Assembly: GCA_044237845.1 (NCBI GenBank)
Contig: JBIIEL010000004.1
Coordinates: forward strand, 1 to 64,000
Direction: 5' to 3'
DNA: 64,000 nt
DNA from: QFOX01 sp044237845
Lineage (GTDB): Bacteria; Pseudomonadota; Alphaproteobacteria; Rickettsiales; UBA3002
The position numbers were made by a program, and so were the translations under genes. Positions 18,018-25,401 of this stretch are shown in pieces (the first letter of the stretch is position 1; every line of letters begins with the position of its first letter). Under the pieces are notes generated by a model that made no database searches, was not told the origin of the DNA, and was given only the letters and a program-made list of their open reading frames with translations.

Positions 18018-19282
18018 CAGCCTGCTCGCGTGGCACCGCCCTCGCGGGTGGTGGTGACGATGTATTTATACGTCGTGAGTTCGTTGGCGGCGACGGGGCC
18101 GCGGGCGTGGAGGCGGCCGGTGGCGATGCCGATTTCGCCGCCGAAGCCGAACTCGCCGCCATCCGCAAACTGGGTGGAGGCGTTGACCATCACGATGGCG
18201 CTATCCACCTCGCGGCAAAATTGCTGCGCAGCATTTTCGTCGGTGGTGAGAATGGTATCCGTGTGGTGCGAGCCGTAGCGGTTGATGTGGGCGATCGCCT
18301 CATCGATTCCCGCGACCATTTTGGCGGAGAGGATGGGGGCGAGATATTCGGTTGACCAGTCGATTTCTGTTGCAGCGATGATGCGTGGGTCGAGCGCAGA
18401 AATTTCCGCGTCGCCACGGATTCCGCAACCGGCATCGAGAAGGTTTTTGAGGATGTTTTGAATCATGCCTTTGGGCGCAGTCGCATCTACAAGGAGGGAT
18501 TCGGTAGCGCCGCAAATACCGGTGCGGCGGAGTTTGGCGTTGGTGATGACGCGCAAGGCGGTGGCGGCGTCGGCGGCGTGGTGGAGGTAGGTGTGGCAGT
18601 TGCCGTCGAGATGCAGCAGGGTGGGCACGCGGGCTTCGCGCGCGACGCGTTCGGTGAGGGAGCGCCCACCGCGCGGGATGATGACGTCGATGATGCCGCT
18701 CGCGGTGAGCATCCAGGCCACGGCGTCACGGTCGGTGGTTGGTACGAGCTGCGCGGCATCGGTGGGAACGCCTGCACGCGCGAAGCCCGCATGGATGGCG
18801 GCGAGGATGGCGCGGCAGGAATGAAAACTCTCCGACCCGCCGCGCAGAATGACGGCGTTGCCCGCTTTGAAGGCGAGCGCCGTGGCATCCGCCGTGACGC
18901 CGGGGCGAGATTCATAGATCATGCCGATGACGCCGAGCGGCACGGAAATTTTTTGGAAATCGAGGCCGTTTTCCGGGTTGCTCCACGCGGCGAGTTCGCG
19001 CCCCAAAGGGTCAGGCAGTGTGGCGATTTTCTCCAGCCCCGCGGCCATAGATTCAATACGCGTGGGGGTGAGCAGCAGGCGATCGCGTAGCGCTTCGGTG
19101 AGGGCATGCGCGGCATCCATATCGATTTTATTTGCGGCGAGGATGGAGTCTTCCTGCGCGCGGATTTCACGTGCCGCTTCCATCAGCGCGTGGTTTTTTT
19201 TCTCGGCGGAAAGTTGCGCGAGTGCGGCAGCGGCATTGCGCGCGGTGCGTCCGATTTCCGCCATCTGCGCAGAGAGGCTCAT
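18017..19282 (-). CDS. proA: glutamate-5-semialdehyde dehydrogenase (gamma-glutamyl phosphate reductase)
   Basis: Reduces gamma-glutamyl phosphate to glutamate semialdehyde with NADPH, the second step of proline synthesis. The 421-residue aldehyde-dehydrogenase-fold protein has PLGVIGMIYESRPGVT, NAVILRGGSE, IPRGGRSL and HLDGNCHTYLHHAAD. The catalytic cysteine is in KLRRTGICGATE. The C-terminal FGFGGEIGIATGRLHARGP is typical. It overlaps the RDD gene by 4 bases and nadD by 1. Confidence 0.97.
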   Translation of the reverse strand: MSLSAQMAEIGRTARNAAAALAQLSAEKKNHALMEAAREIRAQEDSILAANKIDMDAAHALTEALRDRLLLTPTRIESMAAGLEKIATLPDPLGRELAAWSNPENGLDFQKISVPLGVIGMIYESRPGVTADATALAFKAGNAVILRGGSESFHSCRAILAAIHAGFARAGVPTDAAQLVPTTDRDAVAWMLTASGIIDVIIPRGGRSLTERVAREARVPTLLHLDGNCHTYLHHAADAATALRVITNAKLRRTGICGATESLLVDATAPKGMIQNILKNLLDAGCGIRGDAEISALDPRIIAATEIDWSTEYLAPILSAKMVAGIDEAIAHINRYGSHHTDTILTTDENAAQQFCREVDSAIVMVNASTQFADGGEFGFGGEIGIATGRLHARGPVAANELTTYKYIVTTTREGGATRAG

Positions 19283-19752
19283 ACTGCGATCCGCCCGTTG
19301 ACGACGCGCATATTCGTCAGCCGGTCATGAAATCCGACGCGGGTAGTGAGCACCGGCATGAACCAGATGATGTGCAAAAATACAAAGAGACTTTGGGCGA
19401 ATTGTGTGGACAAGAAACTCGTTTGAAGGGCAAGCGAAGGAATGACGAGCGCGAGGAAACGCTCCAGCCCGTCGCGCTGAGTGAGGGCGCGTCCGTCGAG
19501 ACGGATGAGGTGAATATTCATCGCGCGCATGCCGGGTGTGGCCTGCCAGCTCCCCGCATAGAACGAGAGGAAATAAGCGAGTTGCATGAGGAATGCGATA
19601 AGGGTGAACACCGGCGCCACTGAGGGTTTCCCTTCGGCATCCACGCTGCCGGTGAGGCCGATCAGAATCATCGTTGGGATGAGCAGGATGAAGCTATCGA
19701 TGAGATAGGCGATGAAGCGGTCATGCCAGATGGCGTAAGCGGATGCGTTCAT
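19279..19752 (-). CDS. RDD family membrane protein
   Basis: A 157-residue inner-membrane protein with an RDD-type domain: RFIAYLIDSFIL near the N-terminus (Arg and Asp of the first helix), TPGMRAMNIHLI, and HDRLTNMRVV at the end. Three hydrophobic helices are visible, near residues 12-35, 48-68 and 98-135. Function in this family is mostly unknown, with some members proposed as ion transporters. It is wedged between proB and proA by 4-base overlaps on both sides. The insertion into proBA is unusual, but co-translation is likely. Confidence 0.85.
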   Translation of the reverse strand: MNASAYAIWHDRFIAYLIDSFILLIPTMILIGLTGSVDAEGKPSVAPVFTLIAFLMQLAYFLSFYAGSWQATPGMRAMNIHLIRLDGRALTQRDGLERFLALVIPSLALQTSFLSTQFAQSLFVFLHIIWFMPVLTTRVGFHDRLTNMRVVNGRIAV

Positions 19753-20852
19753 AATATGGCCAGATCGTCGCGGTGAATGAGGGTGTCGCGGTGAGCGTAG
19801 CCTAAAATCGCCTCGATGGCATCCGTCTTTTTACCCATGATGGCGGCGATCTCGGCAGCGTCATAACCCGTGATGCCCTTCGCGATGAGCGTGCCGCCGG
19901 GCGCTTTGATGCCGATGATGTCGCCGCGTTCGAAGCTGCCTTCGAGGGCAGTGACGCCAGCGGGAAGCAGGCTTTTTCCTTGTGTGAGCGCGCGGGCGGC
20001 GCCGTCGTCGATGACGAGGTGCCCGGGCAGATGCACGGCGGCGGCGATCCACTGTTTGCGTGCGAGTTGCGGCTTGATGCTGGTGGTGAACCAGGTCGCG
20101 CGCGCGCCTGTTGCGAGGGCGGCGAGCGGGTGGTTCTCGGTGCCGCGCGCGATGACCATCGCGCAGCCCGCGCGGGTCGCCATCGCGGCAGCGTCGAGCT
20201 TGGTTTTCATGCCGCCATTGCTGAGTGTGGTGGCGGCGCCACCGGCCATGGCAAGGATTTCCGGCGTGAGCGTGGCAACTTCAGGGATATGTTTCGCATC
20301 CGCATGCAAGGCCGGGTTTTTGTCATACAGCCCATCGACATCCGACAGCAGCACCAGCGCATCCGCCGCGAGCATGACGGCAACGCGCGCTGCGAGGCGG
20401 TCGTTATCGCCGAATTTCAGCTCGGCAGTGGCGACCGTGTCGTTCTCGTTGACGATGGGGATGAGCCCGCGCGCGAGCAGCGTGCCGAAGGTGGCGCGGG
20501 CGTTGAGGTAGCGGCGGCGCTCCTCCGAATCATCGAGCGTGAGGAGGAGTTGGGCTGTTTTTATACCATACGCGTCAAGCGCAGCTTGCCATGCTTGCAT
20601 CAGCAGCGGTTGCCCGGCAGCGGCGGCGGCTTGTTTTTCCTCCAAGCTGAGCGCTTCAGTGCCGAGGCCGAGCAGCGGGCGACCAAGCGCCACCGCACCG
20701 GAGGAGACGAGGATGATTTCTTTTCCCTGCGTGCGGAGCGCGGCGATATCCGCGGCGAGTGAAGCCAGCCACTCGCGACGCAACGCGCCGGAGCCCACCA
20801 GCAGGCTGGAGCCGATTTTGATGACAATGCGTTTGGCGGTGGTGAGGGACAT
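19749..20852 (-). CDS. proB: glutamate 5-kinase
   Basis: Phosphorylates glutamate in the first, feedback-regulated step of proline synthesis. The 367-residue protein has an amino-acid-kinase domain (RIVIKIGSSLLVG, ILVSSGAVALGRPLLG, IPIVNENDTVATAELKFGDND, LLSDVDGLYDKNP, GMKTKLDAA) followed by a C-terminal PUA domain (about 275-365). An in-frame ATG at 20870 adds six residues; the 20852 start matches the family. Its 3' end overlaps the RDD gene. Confidence 0.96.
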   Translation of the reverse strand: MSLTTAKRIVIKIGSSLLVGSGALRREWLASLAADIAALRTQGKEIILVSSGAVALGRPLLGLGTEALSLEEKQAAAAAGQPLLMQAWQAALDAYGIKTAQLLLTLDDSEERRRYLNARATFGTLLARGLIPIVNENDTVATAELKFGDNDRLAARVAVMLAADALVLLSDVDGLYDKNPALHADAKHIPEVATLTPEILAMAGGAATTLSNGGMKTKLDAAAMATRAGCAMVIARGTENHPLAALATGARATWFTTSIKPQLARKQWIAAAVHLPGHLVIDDGAARALTQGKSLLPAGVTALEGSFERGDIIGIKAPGGTLIAKGITGYDAAEIAAIMGKKTDAIEAILGYAHRDTLIHRDDLAIL

Positions 20853-20875
20853 AGGGTGTTCATAGCGCAATAAAG

Positions 20876-20912
20876 TGCGTGTCGCTAGTGCTAGTCGCTA
20901 GTACGCACACAG
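20876..20912. repeat. short CTAGTCGCTAGT-type repeat
   Basis: Just upstream of proB, a 37-base stretch carries overlapping copies of GTCGCTAGT. It is flanked by GTGCGTG and CACGCAC-like ends that can pair. The unit matches part of the repeat inserted in obgE (23314-23331). Confidence 0.5.
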
Positions 20913-20914
20913 CC

Positions 20915-21000
20915 TGTCATCCCGGTTTTGCTTTCGCAAACACCGGGATCCCGCTTCCTTTAAATAAAAGCTGGACCCCGGCGTAAAGCCGGGGTGACAA
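20915..21000. repeat. GTCATCCCGG-type intergenic palindrome
   Basis: The block starts TGTCATCCCGG and ends CCGGGGTGACA. Two internal hairpins, CCCGG...CCGGG and CCCCGG...CCGGGG, are separated by an A/T-rich centre. Palindromes of this kind are common between genes in alphaproteobacterial genomes. A shorter version lies at 24338-24363. Confidence 0.75.
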
Positions 21001-21082
21001 CCGAGATTGGGGCGCGGCTGTGCACTGTTTGACGTTACCCCGCGCGCCGGTGTATAGCTGTTCTCCACACAACGAGGCGGTT

Positions 21083-21457
21083 ATGAAAATAAAGAAATTC
21101 CTGCTGATTTCGATTCCGGCGCTGATTATCATCGCGCTGATGTTCACCAACGCGCCCTATCAGTGGCTCACTCAGCGCAGCATCGACAACGTGCTGGTGA
21201 AGGATAAGCAGATCACCACCGAATCGGCGAAGAAGGGCGGTAAGGTGCAAAGTACCTACCTCATTTTCACCGACCATGGCGTGTTCCGTAACGACGATGC
21301 GGGCTGGTTCGTGAAATATAACAGCTCGGACGTGTACGGGAATCTCGACGTTGGCAAGCGCTACCGCTTCAAGGTCTATGGCTGGCGGATTCCGATCTTC
21401 AGCATGTACCCCAACCTCGTGAAGGCAGAAGAGGTGAAGGCGGGTGAGGGGAAGTAG
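21083..21457 (+). CDS. DUF1523 family membrane-anchored protein
   Basis: A 124-residue protein with one N-terminal membrane helix (about residues 5-22). The remainder is small and beta-rich: RSIDNVLVKDKQITTE, YLIFTDHGVFRNDD, YGNLDVGKRYRFKVYGWRIP, resembling the DUF1523 family (function unknown, also found in phages). The ATG has a weak GAGG upstream. It lies between proB (divergent) and the pentapeptide-repeat gene (convergent, 16 bases apart). Confidence 0.75.
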   Translation: MKIKKFLLISIPALIIIALMFTNAPYQWLTQRSIDNVLVKDKQITTESAKKGGKVQSTYLIFTDHGVFRNDDAGWFVKYNSSDVYGNLDVGKRYRFKVYGWRIPIFSMYPNLVKAEEVKAGEGK

Positions 21458-21473
21458 CTAGGTTTTGTCTGCA

Positions 21474-23123
21474 TCAAGGGATGTAGCTTGCTGTACCGTA
21501 AGCGTGTACACAACCCATCAGGCAAAGCAGTGCTCCAAAACCATAGACGCGTGCGCGGTTATACTCCTTTTTAGTTAGCGCAATGGCAAGCATTACCACG
21601 CAGAGCAATGCAGATAAGGGTAGCGCTACAATCATGAATAGCACGTATAAGAGCCCGTCCGTATGATAAATAATCACGACATGCCTGAAATACGCAGTGC
21701 TTGCGTGGAAGAGCGCTAATGCAAGGATCGTTCCGCGTAAAAGGTATAACATAGTGAACGACATTATGCGCGATGGAGCAGAAACACTCCTTAATGCTTT
21801 TTGGGTGCGTCGCCACAGCCAATAGCTAAGTGCGAAAGCAAGCGAGCCAAGGAATGGCCCCTTGAGCGCTTCGCGTGTTTCTTTCTCCAGTGTTCGCAAT
21901 CTCTTGTTCAGGCGTTCATTGCGTGCCGCAGGGGCAACAAATTTCGGATCAAGCTCACTCGCAGTGATGCCAACCATTTGGTCAACATCTCTGCTCAGCG
22001 GCGCAAGAGTGACATCTTCTGTTTTTGCGCCGTTGAAACTTGCGCCAGCAAGAGAGCGACTGTCTATTGTTGCTCCGGTCAACGTAGCGTGATCGAATTT
22101 TGTGCCTCTCATGCTACCGTCCAGACTGGCTCCAGAGAGGATTGCCCCTGTAAAATCAGCGCCATCCATATCTCCAAAGAGAGAAAGGCTAGACAGATTG
22201 GCATAGGAGAAATTTACGTTACGGAAATCGCAGGAGTAGGTCTTCCAGTTGCAATTGTTAAAAAGTATCGCGGCATGGCGCAAATCTGCGTGACTCAGAT
22301 TCATTCCGGGGATCGCTCTCGGGAAACTAATATTATATCCTGGGCGGTCGGGATGTATCAACGCTTTGAAAGGCTCAAGACGCGCTGGGTCGCGAAGAAT
22401 AGGTTCGAGATCCTCGTTGTAAACGATGCCCCCCTTCTGACGAATTTCTTCAAGGACAGGATTGTTGCGATCAAGAGAGACTTTATCTCCGCCCACGCTA
22501 CTGTCGTAGTGGCTACGCCACCACACAAAGGCATTAGTAAAGTCAGCCTTATCTAGGATAAGATTTTTGAACGTCGGCGCGAGTGTTCTGAAAGTAAAAC
22601 TAGCTCCCTGAAAATTAGCATTGGTAAAGTTGCTGTTCTCTAGCGATGCAACATAGGGGATACCATTATACGATTCACCAGTGAAACGTGCATTTTTAAA
22701 GTTCGCGTTGGTGAAATCACTGTCTTTGATGGCTCTGCTCAGGGTCGCTCCGATAAAAATGGCATTGACGGCAGTGGAAGACACAATAGAGCTGCCAATA
22801 TCCGCGTTGGTGAAATTCGCGTCGTCTAACTTGGAATTGGAAACCTCCATATTGATATCAGCGTTAGTAAAATTAGCGCCACTGAGATCGCTGTGACTGA
22901 TATGATAGATTTCCGCATTAGTAAAGTTGGCACCTCTGGCGGAAACATTCTTGAGGCTATTGCCAACGTAGACATTAGAGAAATCACACCCATCCATATT
23001 GGCGGTGATGGATTTTTCGATAATCCATCGGTTGCCATATTCATCCTTGAACTCTGGGCAGGCATAAGCGCCGTTGCTATACAGAGAAAGTAGTAAAGTC
23101 ATAAAAAGAAGACGATTGTTCAT
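21474..23123 (-). CDS. secreted pentapeptide-repeat protein with C-terminal membrane segments
   Basis: A 549-residue protein with a signal peptide (about 1-21). A first pentapeptide-repeat block (about 40-190, ANFTNADI and similar A(D/N)LxN units) precedes a spacer. A second block (about 270-385) follows, then three hydrophobic helices near residues 435-550. Pentapeptide repeats form a right-handed beta-helix and usually mediate binding. The gene is visibly more A/T-rich than its neighbours and is inserted in the obgE-proB interval, which suggests transfer. Its start abuts the obgE stop (2 bases). No catalytic motif was seen. Confidence 0.8.
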   Translation of the reverse strand: MNNRLLFMTLLLSLYSNGAYACPEFKDEYGNRWIIEKSITANMDGCDFSNVYVGNSLKNVSARGANFTNAEIYHISHSDLSGANFTNADINMEVSNSKLDDANFTNADIGSSIVSSTAVNAIFIGATLSRAIKDSDFTNANFKNARFTGESYNGIPYVASLENSNFTNANFQGASFTFRTLAPTFKNLILDKADFTNAFVWWRSHYDSSVGGDKVSLDRNNPVLEEIRQKGGIVYNEDLEPILRDPARLEPFKALIHPDRPGYNISFPRAIPGMNLSHADLRHAAILFNNCNWKTYSCDFRNVNFSYANLSSLSLFGDMDGADFTGAILSGASLDGSMRGTKFDHATLTGATIDSRSLAGASFNGAKTEDVTLAPLSRDVDQMVGITASELDPKFVAPAARNERLNKRLRTLEKETREALKGPFLGSLAFALSYWLWRRTQKALRSVSAPSRIMSFTMLYLLRGTILALALFHASTAYFRHVVIIYHTDGLLYVLFMIVALPLSALLCVVMLAIALTKKEYNRARVYGFGALLCLMGCVHAYGTASYIP

Positions 23124-23125
23124 CG

Positions 23126-24235
23126 CTAGCTCTCCTCAGTATTACTCACAAAAAACGGTAGGGGTGGGGGTTCTTTTTCACCGCGGTATTTTTCGATGGT
23201 TTGCAGCATCTCGACGAGCAGTGGTTCGAGGTCTTGCCGTGCCGCGGCGGATATGGTGTGGACAGTAGCCGGTAGCCGGTAGCCGGTAGCCAGTGATCCA
23301 GTTTTCTTACTGGCGACTAGCGACTGGCTACTGGCTACTGCCTTCTCCAGCGCTTTCTTTTTCTTTTTGATCTCGGCGGCGGTGAGGGCGTCGCACTTAT
23401 TTAATGCGACGAGTTCGGGCTTTTCGGCGAGGTCGTCGTTGAACTGCGCGATCTCGTGGCGGATGGTTTCGTAGCTGGCGACGACATCGTCTGCCGTGCC
23501 ATCGACGAGATGCAGCAGCACGCCGCAACGCTCCACATGGCCGAGGAAGCGGGTGCCAAGCCCCTTGCCCTCCGCCGCGCCCTCGATGAGGCCGGGGATA
23601 TCGGCCAGCACGAACTCGGTATCGCCCACCGACACGACGCCAAGCTGCGGCGCGAGGGTGGTGAACGGGTAATCCGCGATTTTGGGTTTGGCCGCCGTAA
23701 CGGCGGCGAGGAAGGTGGACTTGCCCGCGTTCGGCAGGCCGAGAAGCCCGGCGTCCGACAGCAATTTCAGCTTGAGCCAGAGGGTGCGCTCCTCACCTTT
23801 GCCAGCGGGGACGGATTGCACCGGCGCCTGGTTGGTGGAGGATTTGAAATGCATGTTGCCGAGCCCGCCGCGGCCACCTTGGGCGATGACGATTTCCTGA
23901 TCGCCATGGGTGAAATCGGCGAGCAGCGTCTCGCGGTCTTCGTCGTAAATCTGGGTGCCGACGGGGACGAGGAGGATCATGTCTTCTGCGCCTTTGCCGT
24001 AGCGCTGCTTGCCCATGCCGTGGCCGCCCTTGGCGCCTTTGAAATGCTGCTGGAAGCGGTAATCGATGAGGGTGTTGAGGCCGGTGACTGCCTTCATGAC
24101 GATGCTGGCGCCGCGCCCGCCATCGCCACCATCCGGCCCGCCCTCGGGGATGAATTTCTCGCGCCTAAACGACACGCAGCCCTCGCCGCCGTCGCCGGCT
24201 TTGACGTAGATTTTGGTTTCATCGACGAAGTGCAT
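23126..24235 (-). CDS. obgE: Obg-family GTPase with in-frame repeat insertion
   Basis: ObgE/CgtA acts in 50S assembly and stress response. The 369-residue protein has a glycine-rich Obg fold (residues 1-158), then the G domain: G1 GLPNAGKST, switch PFTTLAPQLG, G3 DIPGLIEGA, G4 NKCD and G5 ISAAA. Between G4 and G5 lie about 49 residues instead of roughly 35. The extra part (SQSLVASKKTGSLATGYRLP) is encoded by the heptad-type inverted repeat at 23262-23340, which keeps the frame. The C-terminal OCT domain of some Obg proteins is absent. It follows rpmA after a terminator and a small palindrome. Confidence 0.96.
   Translation of the reverse strand: MHFVDETKIYVKAGDGGEGCVSFRREKFIPEGGPDGGDGGRGASIVMKAVTGLNTLIDYRFQQHFKGAKGGHGMGKQRYGKGAEDMILLVPVGTQIYDEDRETLLADFTHGDQEIVIAQGGRGGLGNMHFKSSTNQAPVQSVPAGKGEERTLWLKLKLLSDAGLLGLPNAGKSTFLAAVTAAKPKIADYPFTTLAPQLGVVSVGDTEFVLADIPGLIEGAAEGKGLGTRFLGHVERCGVLLHLVDGTADDVVASYETIRHEIAQFNDDLAEKPELVALNKCDALTAAEIKKKKKALEKAVASSQSLVASKKTGSLATGYRLPATVHTISAAARQDLEPLLVEMLQTIEKYRGEKEPPPLPFFVSNTEES
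23262..23340. repeat. inverted heptad repeat inserted within obgE
   Basis: Near-tandem copies of GTAGCCG (23264-23295) are followed after a short spacer by inverted copies of the CTGGCTA type (23314-23340). This could form a long imperfect hairpin. It lies fully inside obgE and adds about 25 codons without breaking the frame. Confidence 0.75.
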
Positions 24236-24302
24236 AGGAGGTGCCAGTCGTTAGGGGCGGGAGGTTAGGGGGAGTGTTTAGCATGCCCGCGTGTGATATA
24301 AA

Positions 24303-24332
24303 CAAAAAAGGGAGCGAGAACGCTCCCTTTTC
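24303..24332 (-). terminator. intrinsic terminator after rplU-rpmA
   Basis: GGGAGCG (24310-24316) and CGCTCCC (24321-24327) form a 7-bp stem with a 4-base loop. Read on the minus strand it is followed by a T-run (24309 downward). It lies about 36 bases beyond the rpmA stop. Confidence 0.85.
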
Positions 24333-24337
24333 TTTGT

Positions 24338-24363
24338 GTCATGCCGCCGCGAGGCGGGATGAC
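24338..24363. repeat. small GTCAT...ATGAC palindrome
   Basis: GTCATGCCGC and GCGGGATGAC are inverted with a short centre, between the rpmA stop and the terminator. It resembles half of the larger element at 20915-21000. Confidence 0.6.
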
Positions 24364-24367
24364 GAAA

Positions 24368-24679
24368 CTATGCAGCGGCCTTTTTCTTCGGCGCTTTCGG
24401 GGCTTTTGCAGCTTCCACCGCAGCGGCGGCGGCGATAACCGACACCACGTTTTTGTTGCCCGCTTTTTTGCTGTATTTCACTGCGCCATCCACCGTTGCG
24501 AAGATGGTGTAGTCTTTACCGAGGCCGACGCCAACGCCCGGATGGTACGTGGTGCCGCGCTGGCGGATGATGATGTTACCGGCGAGCACTTCTTCGCCAC
24601 CGAATTTTTTCACGCCAAGGCGCTGGCCTTGCGAATCGCGACCGTTGCGGGATGAACCACCGGCTTTCTTATGTGCCAT
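24368..24679 (-). CDS. rpmA: 50S ribosomal protein L27 with Ala/Lys tail
   Basis: A 103-residue L27: MAHKKAGGSSRNGRDS at the N-terminus, then GVKKFGGEEVLAGNIIIRQRGT, HPGVGVGLGKDYTIFA and DGAVKY. After residue 85 comes an Ala/Lys/Pro-rich tail that typical L27 lacks. The N-terminus begins directly with the mature sequence, without the cleavable leader of Firmicutes. It is co-transcribed with rplU (21-base gap). Confidence 0.97.
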   Translation of the reverse strand: MAHKKAGGSSRNGRDSQGQRLGVKKFGGEEVLAGNIIIRQRGTTYHPGVGVGLGKDYTIFATVDGAVKYSKKAGNKNVVSVIAAAAAVEAAKAPKAPKKKAAA

Positions 24680-24700
24680 GACTAAACTCCTTTGGCTTAA

Positions 24701-25177
24701 TTATTTCGCTGCTTTTTTAGCGGCGGGTTTCTTGGCTGCTGCAGGCTTCTTTGCAGCAGGGGCTTTTTTAGCTGCCGGTGCCGCTTTCGCAGGGGCTGCT
24801 TTCTTTGCAGCCGGAGCGGTGCGCGGTGCTTTCAGCTTGCGCGGCTCGGCCTTTACAGCCACGGTGCCGTTCAGCGAGATTGCGGTGATGTGCAGCGCGG
24901 TGAAACGCTGACGGTGACCGTTCTTACGCTTATAGTTGTGACGGCGCTTCTTTTTGAAGATAAGCACCTTGTCGGCCTTACCTTGCTCGATGATTTGTGC
25001 TTCCACCACCGCGCCAGCCACGAAGGGCGCGCCGATGACGGTTTTATCGCCCGAGAGGCCAAGCACCTGGTCGAGCTTCACGGTATCGCCCGCTTCGCCT
25101 TCCAGCTTTTCAACTTCGATGATGCTGCCCGCGGTAACACGGTATTGTTTGCCGCCTGTGAGTACGATTGCGTACAT
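24701..25177 (-). CDS. rplU: 50S ribosomal protein L21 with long Ala/Lys tail
   Basis: L21 binds 23S rRNA. Residues 1-103 are the normal protein: MYAIVLTGGKQYRV, DQVLGLSGD, KVLIFKKKRRHNYKRKNGHRQRFT. The last 50 residues are an AAKKAP/AKKPAA repeat tail, nearly all Lys, Ala and Pro, so the product (158 aa) is about half again as long as usual. The tail resembles the extension on RsfS and the C-terminus of histone-H1-like proteins. First gene of the rplU-rpmA unit. Confidence 0.97.
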   Translation of the reverse strand: MYAIVLTGGKQYRVTAGSIIEVEKLEGEAGDTVKLDQVLGLSGDKTVIGAPFVAGAVVEAQIIEQGKADKVLIFKKKRRHNYKRKNGHRQRFTALHITAISLNGTVAVKAEPRKLKAPRTAPAAKKAAPAKAAPAAKKAPAAKKPAAAKKPAAKKAAK

Positions 25178-25401
25178 ATTATTATCCTTTTTGTCGTTTG
25201 TTTCTGGTGGCGATTTGCTGTTTCAGCATCTCATCCACCATCACCAAACTCAGTCTGGTTATTAGTGAGTGCATTACTTTTAAGGAGGCGGGAATATACT
25301 CGCGTCCGCCACCATGTCAACCGTAAACATTCGCCCGGCGGGCTGGGGGCTAACCAGCGGTTTTCCTTGCTAAATGCGATGATTTGGGCTGTCATGGGCG
25401 G

